Assembly (NCBI RefSeq): GCF_008086545.1
Contig: NZ_CP043026.1
Span: 310,001 to 374,000 of the forward strand
Direction: 5' to 3'
Source of the DNA: Spiroplasma chinense
GTDB lineage: Bacteria > Bacillota_I > Bacilli_A > Mycoplasmatales > Mycoplasmataceae
DNA length: 64,000 nt
Positions 18,722 to 28,228 of the stretch are shown here, one piece after another. A program made the translations under genes and the position numbers. The number at the start of each line of letters is the position of its first letter. Within the stretch, counting starts at the first letter, position 1. Below the pieces are notes generated by a model that worked only from the letters and a program-made list of their open reading frames with translations, was not told the DNA's origin and ran no database searches.

Positions 18722-20479
18722 ATGAAAGCTAATTTAGAAAAATTTGAAACTGATTATTTCCAAATACTAAAAGATCAGTTAGAGAGCAAATTTAATCAAG
18801 ATATAGAATATGTAAAATCAAAAGAACAAGCTTTTGAGGAAAATAATTTTGATAAAATTTATACTCTATCTTCTATAAAAGATTCGAATATTAATAATTT
18901 AAAATTAAAAATAAAAAACCTAAATGATGAACTTGAAAAAGAAAAAGCATTTAATGAGTTGCTAAAATTAGATGGTCAGATTACCGATCAACAATTAAAA
19001 GAAAAAAACGAATACCTGGAAAAAGAATTTAACAATAAACAGGGAAAAATAATTGAAAATCTTAATGAAAAAATTAAAATGTATGAAATTAAAATGGATG
19101 AGATCATTAAGAATAAAACTTTAAAACTTAAGAAGAAGAATGAGAATAAAAAGAATAAAACTAAATTATTAGAAGATAAAATAAACGAGAAAAAACAAGT
19201 AAGTGTAAAAAGAATTGAAAATAAACAAAATTTATTATTAGAACTTTCAAACAAACTTAACGATAAAAAAATTCAAAAAATTCAAAAAAATAAAATGTAT
19301 AAAGAATGAAACAAGGTTCAAGAAGAATATGATTCAAAAAAAATAGGAAATATATTTTATGAAAAGAATAAAAAAGAATTTGAACCCAAATTAATGGAAG
19401 TTAAAACTAAAATAGATGAAAAAACAACTAATTTTGAGTTACAAAAGTACAAAGCTCAAATGAAATTTGCCAATCTATTTGGAGCACAGAATAAACAAAA
19501 CACTAAAAATTTCCTACTAAATGTATTTAATGAATCAAAATTATTAATACTTATTTTGGGAATTGCTATATTTGCGGGAATTTCAAATAACAACTTTTTT
19601 ACACAGAGAACTTGAATTAATATATTAACCAATAATTTAGATTTACTAATGATAGCATTCGGAATGACACTAATTATTTTAACAGGTGGAATTGACTTAT
19701 CTGTAGGAAGTATTCTTGCCTTTGCAGGATCTTGCATGATTAAGTTTTTGGAAAAAGGTGTAGACCCTTGAATAGCAATGTTAGCTTGTGTTGTTATATC
19801 TGTTGCGTTTGGGGTATTATCAGGATTTCTAATTAGTTATGTAAAATTGCAACCCTTTATTGTAACTCTTGTATTGATGTTGACTTTAAGAGGAGGAGCT
19901 AGTCTTTTGTTGGAATCAAAAGCAACACTTCTACCAGCAGATACTTTACAATTTGTAACAAGATTAAAATTTTGAATACTACCATTTAGTTTCTGATTTG
20001 TATTGTGTATTTTCATAGGTCTTCTAATTATTATGAGGGGCTATAAATATGGGAGATATATTTATGCAGTGGGTGGAAACATTAAAGCTGCATACCTATC
20101 TGGAATTAGATCAAAACTAATTGTGATGTCTGTATATATGTTCTCAAATGCATTGGTTGCTATGGGAACAATAATATATGTAAGTAAATTAAGTTCTATT
20201 TCACCTACCAGTGGAAACCAAATTGAACTAGACGCAATTGCTTGTGTTGCTCTTGGAGGAACAAGTTTAATTGGTGGAAAAGGTGGAGTAGGTAGAACCT
20301 TGGTTGGATGATTTGTTATAAGTGTCTTACAAACTTCTATGAACATGGTAGGTTTTAATACTTACTATCAAATGATTGTAAAAGGAAGTGTTATTTTGAT
20401 AGCTGTTTTATCTGATAAACAAATTAATATTTCTAAAAAAATATCAAAAAAACTTAAAAATCTTATTTATAAAATTTAA
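18722..20479 (+). CDS. Sugar ABC permease (RbsC-like) with N-terminal coiled-coil extension
   Basis: 585 residues, against about 320 for RbsC. Residues 1 to about 255 are a highly charged Lys/Glu/Asn/Leu helix without signal or membrane segment, almost certainly a cytoplasmic coiled coil. From about 265 on it is a normal permease, with GMTLIILTGGIDLSVGSILA, QPFIVTLVLMLTLRGGA, YAVGGNIKAAYLSGI and ACVALGGTSLIGGKGG. The frame is continuous through TGA Trp codons, so this is a real fusion rather than two genes; there is no ribosome site near the junction. It starts 12 nt after the ATPase gene. Confidence 0.92.
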
Positions 20480-20512
20480 TAGATTTAATTATCTAAAGGA
20501 GAAAGAAAAGAT

Positions 20513-21610
20513 ATGAAAAAAATGTTAAGTATATTGTCAACATTGACACTAGTAAGTAGTACTGTTACTTCAGTTGTAGCTTGTGGAGATAAGAAAGATG
20601 TTATTTATTTAATTCTTCCAGAAAATCCAAACACTCAATGACAAAATTTTATTGATACAGCAACAAATTATCTAAAAAAAGATGATACTTTAAATTCAAA
20701 ATATAAAGTTAGATGAGCAAGTTCAGAACAAAGAGCTGATAAAGAATTAGAAAACACAAGAGCTGCGGTTGATGGTGGAGCAAAAGCAATTATTATTGGT
20801 CAAAACAATCAAAATGAAAGAGAAGCTGCTAAATATGTTAATGAAAATAATGTTCCTCTGATTGGAGTAAATATTCCGTTTTCTGCAGATGCAGCGGACA
20901 ATGAAAAACCAAATTTCCAAGTTATTCAAGAATACGATAAAGGTTCAAAAACTCTTGGAGATGAAGTTGTAAAAGTTTTAAAAGCTGGTAAACCTGATAA
21001 AGAAAAATACGGATTATATGAAATGTGAGGAACTCCTGAAATGAATGGGGTTCCAGAAAGACATAACGGGTTTAAAAACGCAGGTAACTGAGATTGAATC
21101 GGAACTAGTGACCTTCCTGCAGGATTTAATGGAGAAGGAATGGTAGGTAACTGAGTTGATAACATGGCTTATGAAAAAACTAAAACTCAACTTGGATCTG
21201 GAGATGCGTTAAGTAAAGTTGATGTAGTTTATGCTCACAATGATGGAATGGCTCGTGCCGCTAGACAAGCAATCGAAGACGTTCCTGGTGGTAGAGAAGC
21301 TTTAACTACAACATTCAATGATAAAGGTGAAATTGAAAAATTAGGTATTTTAGTTGTAGGTTATGACTATGATTCAATTAGTCAACAAATGATTGCAGAT
21401 TGAGGAAAAAACGCAGACAAAGATAGCACTTATAAAAACTTATTTGCAACAATGGAAATGAGTGCAACAGAAATGGCAGAAAAAGCTATGGCAAAAGCAG
21501 TACAAGAAATTGAAAACCAAAATGCTAATAAAGGTAAAATGACTGTTGAACCATTAACAATCGCTTTACATATGGCAGATCATAAATTTGCAACAAAAGA
21601 TGAAGAATAA
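20513..21610 (+). CDS. Sugar-binding lipoprotein of the ABC importer
   Basis: 365 residues. A signal peptide ends in the lipobox VVAC with Cys24, so the protein is anchored outside the membrane. The body is a periplasmic-binding-protein fold of the ribose/galactose type, seen in VIYLILPENPNTQWQNF, AIIIGQNNQNEREAAKYV, NVPLIGVN, VDVVYAHNDGMARAARQAIED and GILVVGYDY. It delivers a monosaccharide to the RbsA/RbsC-like pair upstream. The galactose-binding MglB branch also has a YAHNDxMA segment, which supports an aldohexose, but I cannot settle the sugar. AAAGGAGAAA precedes the ATG. Confidence 0.92.
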
Positions 21611-21626
21611 AATCTTATAAAAAAAC

Positions 21627-21641
21627 AGTCTAGAATACTAG
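21627..21641 (+). repeat. Left 15-bp direct repeat flanking the insertion sequence
   Basis: AGTCTAGAATACTAG occurs here and again at 23154-23168. Removing the element and one repeat rebuilds an uninterrupted hairpin terminator (A-run, ACAG, CTAG, loop AATA, CTAG, CTGT, T-run). Confidence 0.85.
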
Positions 21642-21651
21642 TGAATATAAT

Positions 21652-21710
21652 CTCCTATGTATAGTTATAATGATAAAAAAACATTATCATTATAATGAAA
21701 AGCATAGGAG
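21652..21710 (+). promoter_or_regulatory. Hairpin at the IS 5' end that pairs with the transposase ribosome site
   Basis: CTCCTATG (21652-21659) is complementary to CATAGGAG (21703-21710), which contains the transposase ribosome-binding site. Inside lies a perfect 11-bp stem, TTATAATGATA with TATCATTATAA. RNA entering from outside would fold and hide the ribosome site, while RNA starting within the element would lack the left arm. Confidence 0.7.
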
Positions 21711-21718
21711 GTTTTTTT

Positions 21719-22066
21719 ATGGCAAACAAAAAAGGTAATAAATCAAATATTTTAACCCCAGAACAAAGAAAAAGACTTGTAAATGATCATTTTAAAAAAG
21801 ATTTAAGTTGAAGAGAATTGTCAATCAAATATAATGTTTCATATTCCGCTGCAAGGCAAACTTGTATTAGATTTGAAAACGAGGGAGAAGCTAGTTTTGA
21901 AGTTAAGAGTGGTAACAGTTCTAATCACACAAATATTAGAGTTAATAGTGTAGATCCCAGAGATAAACAAATTGCACAATTACTTAAAAGAAATAAGGAA
22001 CTTGAAATGGAGAACGAAATCATAAAAAAGTTCAAGGAATTTACAAAGAATCAAAAGACAAAGTAA
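21719..22066 (+). CDS. IS3-family OrfA (DNA-binding subunit)
   Basis: 115 residues. A helix-turn-helix (about 15-50, with LSWRELSIKYNVSYSAARQTCIRF) is followed by a C-terminal helix with heptad leucines (IAQLLKRNKELEMENEIIKKFKEF), typical of OrfA. The slippery heptamer A-AAA-AAG at 22024-22030 lies in the phase needed for -1 frameshifting into OrfB. AGGAGG precedes the ATG. Confidence 0.88.
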
Positions 22067-22938
22067 CGTTAAATTCCTATTATGTTTTTATCGATGAAAA
22101 CAGGAAATATTATCCTGTGTATTTGATGTGCAGAATTTTTAAAATTACAGAATCAAGTTATTATAGATGAATAAAACGCGGCAAAAAAATATACAAAGTT
22201 AAGTTCAATTGAACACTCGCAAAAAAGATTTTAAAAATTTATAGAAAAAACATGGGAATGTATGGGGCTCCAAGAATTACTATTGATTTATTCAATAAAT
22301 ATGGAGTTAGAGCTTCGGAGAAGAAAGTTTGAAGATATATGTCAATTCTTTCAATAAAATCTTTTGTAAGAAAGAAACGTTCTTACAGTGTTCCTAAAGA
22401 AAAGAAAAACACAAAAAGCGGAATACCAAATATAGTTGACAGAAAATGAGGTTTATATGGTCCCAATGAATTATTTGTAACTGATGTGAGTTACATACCA
22501 TATGGAAATCACAAATTTGCTTATTTAAGTGTCATAAAAGATGCTTATAGCGGAATGATTGTTGCATGACACATTTCACTAAAAAATGACCTTATGATTT
22601 GAAAAAATACATTAAAAAAATTTGAAAAGGTTAGACCTAAAACTCAAATTATTATGCATTCTGATAATGGGTTTCAATACACATCATTATTTATGGCTGA
22701 ATATTCAAAAAATAACAACATCATACAATCATGCTCTAGAGCAGGAAACTCTTTAGATAACGCTATGTGTGAAACGTTCTTTTCTTCTTTGAAAACAGAA
22801 AGACTTCACCATATTAAATTAAATAATCATTATGAAGTTTATGATCAAATAGATAATTATATTAATTATTATAATAATTATAGAATAACAATTAAACACA
22901 GAGCTACTCCAACTTCAATTTGGAATACATATAATTAA
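22030..22938 (+). CDS. IS3-family OrfB (DDE transposase), expressed as an OrfAB frameshift fusion
   Basis: About 300 residues in the -1 frame relative to OrfA. It has the HTH_21-like segment MYGAPRITIDLFNKYG and an rve integrase core. The acidic triad is in VTDVSYI (D), HSDNGFQYT (D) and DNAMCETFFSSLKTE (E), all intact, followed by NYYNNYR typical of the family. I see no start codon with a ribosome site near its 5' end, so I take it to be made only as the OrfAB fusion through A-AAA-AAG at 22024-22030. Six or more TGA Trp codons interrupt it under the standard code. Confidence 0.88.
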
Positions 22939-23153
22939 ATTTAAAATTTCAAGAAAGTGAGATAGCTCACAATTTTTTGCGTTGTCTTTTTGAGAGAACC
23001 AAAGGGTTTCACCCTTAGTTTCTCTCAAACTCTCTCCTTAACCTACAAAAGAAAACTTCTTGCTGCGCGTAAAGTTTTCTCTTGACTCTTTCATACAAGC
23101 TTTAGCCAAATTTTGCATAAAAAAACACATTCTATACTTGACAGAATATGTTT
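22939..23153 (+). other. Non-coding 3' end of the insertion sequence
   Basis: No gene is visible. A 17-bp stem with two mismatches (22990-23006 with 23012-23028) and a second hairpin around AGAAAACTT/AAAGTTTTCT (about 23050-23080) precede the right terminal repeat. The first could end transposase transcription. Confidence 0.55.
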
Positions 23154-23168
23154 AGTCTAGAATACTAG
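23154..23168 (+). repeat. Right 15-bp direct repeat flanking the insertion sequence
   Basis: Second copy of AGTCTAGAATACTAG (see 21627-21641). It is followed by GCTGTTTTTTT, the right arm of the split terminator. Confidence 0.85.
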
Positions 23169-23177
23169 GCTGTTTTT

Positions 23178-24023
23178 TTATGCTTTGTTATTTGATCTAA
23201 AAGCTATAATTTTTTTAATAGCCTCTTCTTTTACAAAATTAATTGCATTTCTTCCGTATTGTCTTGCATCAAATCCTAAAGGATTTTTTTCAAATCAATC
23301 TTTAAGTCCTTGCGCACAAGCTATTTTTAAATCCGTTCCAATATTGATTTTTGTAATTCCTAAATCAATAGCTTTTTGTAAATCTTCTAAAGGAACTTGG
23401 CTTGAACCGTGAAGTACTAGAGGTGTTTCGATTTTACTTCTAATTTCTTCAATTAAATCAAATTGTAATTTGATTTCTCCTTTAAATAATCCGTGACTTG
23501 TACCAACAGCAATTGCTAGAGCATCTATTTGAGTTAATTTATCAAATTCAATGGCTTCGTTTACATCAGTATAACCGTTGCTTTTTGAATCTCTATCATC
23601 TTCTTTTCCACCAACGTGACCGATTTCTGATTCAACTTCCACACCTTTTGCTTTTGCATATGCTACTATTTCTTGTGTTTCTTTTACATTTTCATCAAAT
23701 GGTTTAAGTGATGAATCTAACATTACACTTGAAAATCCACAATCAATTGCTCTTTTAATTAATTTAATATCAAAACCGTGATCTCAATGAAGAATAATTG
23801 GAACGTTTGATTTTTCTGTTGCATCCATTGCAAAAGCAATAACATTATCAATCCCCATGTATTTTGCAGCACTTTCAGTAACCATTAAAATAACTGGTGA
23901 TTTTTGTTCTTCTGCAGCTTCAATTATTCCTTTCATCATTTCTAAATTATCAAAGTTAAATGCAGGAACCGCATACTTACCATTTCTAGCTTTTATTAAT
24001 TCTTCTTTCAAACTTGCTTTCAT
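23178..24023 (-). CDS. fba: Class II fructose/tagatose-bisphosphate aldolase, copy 2
   Basis: 281 residues, nearly identical to copy 1 at 13292. The differences I see are Leu for Ser in NPLGFDAR, Lys for Glu in FDIKLIKRAI, and Ile for Phe in DNVIAFAM; zinc ligands and substrate loops are the same. Most nucleotide differences are silent. Upstream sequence is unrelated to that of copy 1. It has its own TATAAT (complement of 24045-24050) and AAGGAG ribosome site, and it is divergent from a different DeoR regulator. With the PfkB kinase and PTS downstream of that regulator, it may serve as the tagatose- or fructose-bisphosphate aldolase of this unit. Confidence 0.93.
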
Positions 24024-24056
24024 TTTTCTTCTCCTTATATTAAAATTATAAAGGTT

Positions 24057-24128
24057 TTTTAAAGAATTTTAAACATTTTTAAAGAATTTTAAACTTTTTT
24101 AAACTTTTTAAAATTTTGACCTTATAAT
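24057..24128. promoter_or_regulatory. Tandem 20-bp repeat and promoter between fba copy 2 and the DeoR gene
   Basis: AAAGAATTTTAAAC plus a T-run repeats with a 20-bp period (24061-24080, 24081-24100) and then partly again as AAACTTTTT. A TATAAT at 24123-24128 serves the DeoR gene. The repeat differs from the TATCAT sites near fba copy 1 and is probably the operator of the second DeoR protein. Confidence 0.65.
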
Positions 24129-24148
24129 TAAAGAAGGAGGGGTATTCA

Positions 24149-24883
24149 TTGCTTAAAGATGAAAGAAGAGAAAGAATTATTGAAATAATTAGGGAAAAAG
24201 GTTTTGTAAAAAACGTTGTATTATCAGAACTTACAAATTCAACTATACAAACCATAATTAGTGATGTAAACGAATTACATGACGAAGGTTTAATAATGAA
24301 GGTGTATGGTGGTGCTAAATCATTGGAAAATGGTGTTAAAAAAACACAAGAACCATTTGATGAAGAAAAAAGTAAGATAAACTTAACTGCAAAAGAATTG
24401 ATAGCTAAAAAGGCAGTTGAACAAATAGAGGATGGAGATCTAGTGTTTTTAGATACTGGAACAACCACAAAAAAAATGTTAAAGTTTATTGCTAAAAAAA
24501 ATGTTACAATTGTGACTAATGGTTTTTCAATAGCGCTAGAACTTATTGAACAAGATATCCAGGTTTGTTTGGTTGGAGGAACAATTATTCCTTCAACTCA
24601 TGCTACCGCTGGAGAATTAGCGTTGAAATTTATCGATAATTTTCATTTTGATAAAGCATTTATCGGAATGAACAGTTTAGATAATAATAAGTTTTATACA
24701 ACAAATATACAAGAAGCTACAATAAAAGAAAGAGTTATAAAAAACTCAGGAACCTCTTTTATTTTGATGGATTCAAGTAAATTTAATTCGCAAAACAGAA
24801 TTAAAGTAGATGTTAAAAGTGAAACATCGTTAATAAGCGAGAATATACCCCCCGACTTTAAGGGAAAATATATCCCTGCATAA
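24149..24883 (+). CDS. DeoR-family regulator (FruR/LacR-like), TTG start
   Basis: A 244-residue regulator. The DeoR winged helix (about 1-55) begins MLKDERRERIIEIIREKGFV, and the C-terminal sensor has LVFLDTGTTTKKML, VTIVTNGFSIALEL and CLVGGTIIPSTHA. The start is TTG at 24149 behind AAGGAGGGG with a good spacer; the N-terminus matches the family, so no later start is needed. It is divergent from fba copy 2 and is followed by the PTS EIIBC and PfkB genes, which it probably controls together with fba copy 2. Confidence 0.9.
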   Translation: MLKDERRERIIEIIREKGFVKNVVLSELTNSTIQTIISDVNELHDEGLIMKVYGGAKSLENGVKKTQEPFDEEKSKINLTAKELIAKKAVEQIEDGDLVFLDTGTTTKKMLKFIAKKNVTIVTNGFSIALELIEQDIQVCLVGGTIIPSTHATAGELALKFIDNFHFDKAFIGMNSLDNNKFYTTNIQEATIKERVIKNSGTSFILMDSSKFNSQNRIKVDVKSETSLISENIPPDFKGKYIPA

Positions 24884-24917
24884 ATTGTGAAAACAATTTG
24901 CGTAGAAGGAGATTTTG

Positions 24918-27098
24918 ATGGGTAAAATTACAAAACAAGAAATGCTTGTTGAAAACATACTTGCCAAAATAGGTGGACCACAAAATATTAAAGATGTCTA
25001 CCATTGTGCAACACGTATGAGAATTACATTATTTGACGAAAGTATTGTAAAACTTAGTGAAGTTAAAACTATTGAAAATACTCGTGGAGCTTTATTTGCT
25101 AATGGTGAATTACAAATAATCATTGGTGCTGAAGTTTCAAGTATTACTCAATTACTTAAAACAAAATTAAAAAATGAAGAACCTAATTTTGAAATTAAAT
25201 CTGTATTTGAAGGTAAAAAACCTCCAATGCATAAAAGATTTTTAAAGGCGGTTTCAGCAATTTTTGGACCATTGATTCCATTCTTAATTGGTGTGGGATT
25301 AATTATGGCCTTACAACAATTGCTAATTAGATCAAAAGCTGTAAGTGCCATTAGTGATGATGGTGTTATGGGAGTTGATTACAATTTATTTGATTACATC
25401 CTAAATGTAATTGCAGGAACTGGATTCAAAATGATGGGTGCAATTGCAATGTGATCAACAGTTAGATATTTGGGAGGAAAAACACCAACAGCAATTGCAT
25501 TGGCATTGATTATGGTATCTCCTATCATTCCAGAAGCTGGATTGCATTTCTTCTCAATTGGAAATTGAAATATTACTTTAAAACCATTCTATTCTACTAT
25601 ATTAGTGTTTATAGTAATGGGAGTTATTGTGGCATATTCACAAAAAATGTTAGAAAAATATTTACACCCTGTGGCTAACTTCTTGTTAAATCCATTTTTA
25701 ACATTATTAGTTGGTGGGTTAATGGCATTTTTCGTAGCAGGACCATTAATGGGAGTGCTAGAAAACGCTATGTTAGTATCATTTAGTTGATTTATGAATC
25801 TTCCAGTAGGGATTGGTGCAATGATTGTTGGAGCAACATGACAACCATTAGTTGTTTTAGGTGTGCACAACATATTATTCTTTGCAGCAGTTACAGAGTT
25901 AAGTCAAGCAGAACCTGTGCCTTCAATTTTCTTAGCAGCTGCTTTTGCAGCAGCTTGAGCACAAATGGGTGCAACAATTGCTGTTGGACTAAAAAGTAAA
26001 AAAATGATAGATAAATCTGCTGCTTTCTCAGCTGCTTTACCTGGTATTATTTCAGGACCAACTGAATCATGTATTTACGGAGTTAATTTACCAAAAGGAA
26101 AACCATTCTTCACAGGAGTTATCGCTGGAGCAATTGGTGGATGATTAATCGGTATCTTTGGAGTTGATTTAGATAACTTAGCTGGTCTTGGAGGAATAGT
26201 TGGTTTCCTAGCTTATTCAGATGATTTAGTGCCAGCCATCCTAATTGATATGGCTTCACTTGGATTAGGTATTGCTATAACTTATGTATTCTGAGTAGAA
26301 GAAAAATCAGAATTAAGTTTAGCTAAAAAAACTATTAAATTAATGAATAAAGAATTATGTCTAAAAGGAGAAGTTGACTTTAAAGCTCAACAACTTATAA
26401 AATTAATTAAAAAAGTTAACACTAAAAAATTAAATAAAGACATTATTGAAAAAATAGACTTACTTAAATTGGATCTAGATAAGCCAACACAACAACAAAT
26501 AGAATCATATTTAAATAGTGTAAAAGAAGGTCAAAAAGATTCAAAATTGAAAAAGGAAATTATTTTAAGTCTAAAATCTGTTACATCAGATAGACAAAAA
26601 CAAATTAATGAGGTTTATGAAGATTTAACAAAATCAATTTTAGAACTTAAAGAACTTAAAAAAATTACAAGTAAATGTAGTAAAACAATTATTCAAAAAG
26701 CTAATTACGAATATAAATTGAAAAGAATTCAAGAAATTAAAGAAGATAAATTAGCAAAATCATTTAACAAAGCTCAAACATTGTTAGCAAGTAACGTGGT
26801 GGCAAAAAGACAACACGGTCAAGAACTTTTAAAACTTCAAAATTCATTCGAATATAAAGAAGATAAAGTTAAAATGTTAAATGAAAAAAATAATTTAATA
26901 GAAAAAGAATTAAATGTAAACAATGAAGAGTTAGCAAAAGTTACTGAAAAATACTTTAACAAGTACAATGACAAACTGTCAACTCTAGAAAAAGTAACCA
27001 ATGAAGATCTAACAAATTATAGAGATGGGTTATTTAACGATATTCATAATTTACAAATTAAAGAAAAACTTTTAGACCCTAGAATCACTACTGTTTAA
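24918..27098 (+). CDS. PTS EIIBC of the sucrose/beta-glucoside type with coiled-coil tail
   Basis: 726 residues. The N-terminal EIIB has phospho-Cys30 in VYHCATRMRITL, and EIIC (about 105-465) has GPLIPFLIGVGLIMALQQL, GVHNILFFAAVTEL and ISGPTESCIYGVNLP. From about 470 to the end is a soluble Lys/Glu-rich helix of about 255 residues, probably coiled coil, instead of an EIIA domain. EIIA must come from elsewhere. GAAGGAG precedes the ATG at 24918 rather than the in-frame TTG at 24915. It lies upstream of a PfkB kinase and in the fba2/DeoR unit, so its product may be a hexose-6-phosphate on the tagatose or fructose route; no glycosidase is nearby. Confidence 0.87.
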
Positions 27099-27119
27099 AA
27101 ATAGAAATTGAGTGGTAAT

Positions 27120-28055
27120 ATGAAAAATAAAATATACATAATTTCTCTTAGTCCTTCATTGGATTACATTGTTAAGTTTGATAATTTAAAAATTGGAGAA
27201 ACTAATAGACCTATAGAAACAGAAATATATGCTGCAGGAAAAGGTATTCATATGTCTATGTTATTGAATAACATTGGTGTTGATAATGAATCTATAGTTT
27301 TTACAAATGGAGAATTTGAAAGTTTCTTCTATAATGATTTAGATAAAATAGGGATTAAATATAAAAAGTTTCCATCAGAGGGAGATATCAGAATTAATTT
27401 AAAACTAATTGATGATAATCAAACTGAGTGTAGCGCAAAGAGTCCTATGATTCTTGAAGAAAATATTGAAAGATTATTTAATTATTTAGAGAAAAATGTA
27501 AATCCAAACGACTATGTTATTGCTGCAGGAAGTGTACCGCAAGGAGTTGATTCAGATATTTATGCAAGAATAGTTAATAAAGTAAATAATTTAAAGGCGT
27601 TTTGTGTAATAGATGCTTTTGGTGAAGCTCTAAATAACGCTATTAAGGAAAGGCCATTCTTAATAAAACCTAATAAAACTGAACTTGAATTGACTACAGG
27701 GATTAAAATTAATAGCGAGACAGATCTTATAAAAGCTGCTGAAAAACTTTTACATGAAGGAGTTAAAAATGTATTAATTTCGATGGGTGAAGAAGGCGCG
27801 GTATTTATAAACGAAACCACTAAGGTAAAATGTGAGATTGGCAGTTGAAATAAAAAACTTGTCAATGCAGCTGGAGCTGGAGACAGCATGATGGCTGGTT
27901 TTGTCGCTAAATGAATTGAAACAAATGATATAGAAGCTTCATTAAAAAACGGGATTATTTGTGGAAGTGCAACAGCATTTTCGAATAAAATAGCTACTCA
28001 TAATTTAATAAAAGAACTTGAAAGTGCTTCTACTTTGAAAGTTGAAAAATTATAA
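27120..28055 (+). CDS. PfkB-family 1-phosphofructokinase/tagatose-6-phosphate kinase
   Basis: A 311-residue ribokinase-like kinase of the FruK/LacC subgroup. The N-terminus ISLSPSLDYIVKFDNLKIGETNR and AAGKGIHMSMLLNNIG match it, and the C-terminal PfkB signature VNAAGAGDSMMAGF holds the catalytic Asp. It would phosphorylate tagatose-6-phosphate or fructose-1-phosphate to the 1,6-bisphosphate cleaved by Fba. With LacAB in the same island, tagatose-6-phosphate is attractive but unproven. The start follows the PTS stop by 21 nt, with only a weak GAGTGG ribosome site. Confidence 0.88.
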
Positions 28056-28081
28056 AACAAACCTCATTAGAGGTTTGTTTT
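28054..28081 (+). terminator. Terminator after the PfkB gene
   Basis: A perfect 12-bp stem (AAAACAAACCTC with its complement) and ATTA loop overlap the stop codon. Confidence 0.9.
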
Positions 28082-28186
28082 ATTTGTAAAATCCTTCACT
28101 TTTACTATAAAAAAGAAAGATTAATGTTGTGTTTCAAAAACAGCTTTATATTTAAACCTATTTTTTATTCTTGCAATTGAATAATA

Positions 28187-28228
28187 AATAACAAAAACCC
28201 AGTTTAGTTAAACTGGGTTTTTGTTATT
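28187..28228. terminator. Terminator of the minus-strand coiled-coil gene
   Basis: A perfect 19-bp stem (28187-28205 with 28210-28228) and 4-nt loop lie at the end of the minus-strand gene at 28227. It can act in both directions. Confidence 0.88.

Larger units (their letters stand above)
21642..23153 (+). mobile_element. IS3-family insertion sequence (IS150/IS1138-like)
   Basis: An element of about 1.5 kb with two overlapping transposase frames joined by a probable -1 frameshift. Its ends are imperfect inverted repeats: the first 23 bases and the complement of the last 23 agree at 16 positions by my count. It is flanked by a 15-bp direct repeat, which is longer than the 3-5 bp usual for IS3 elements. 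It lies between the sugar ABC operon and fba copy 2. The reading frames and the DDE residues are intact, so it may still be mobile. Confidence 0.88.

Noticed and set aside
21665-21695. TATCAT dyad inside the insertion sequence as another DeoR operator
   Set aside because: It is the inner stem of the IS leader hairpin, part of the mobile element and not of the island's promoters. The match is probably chance.
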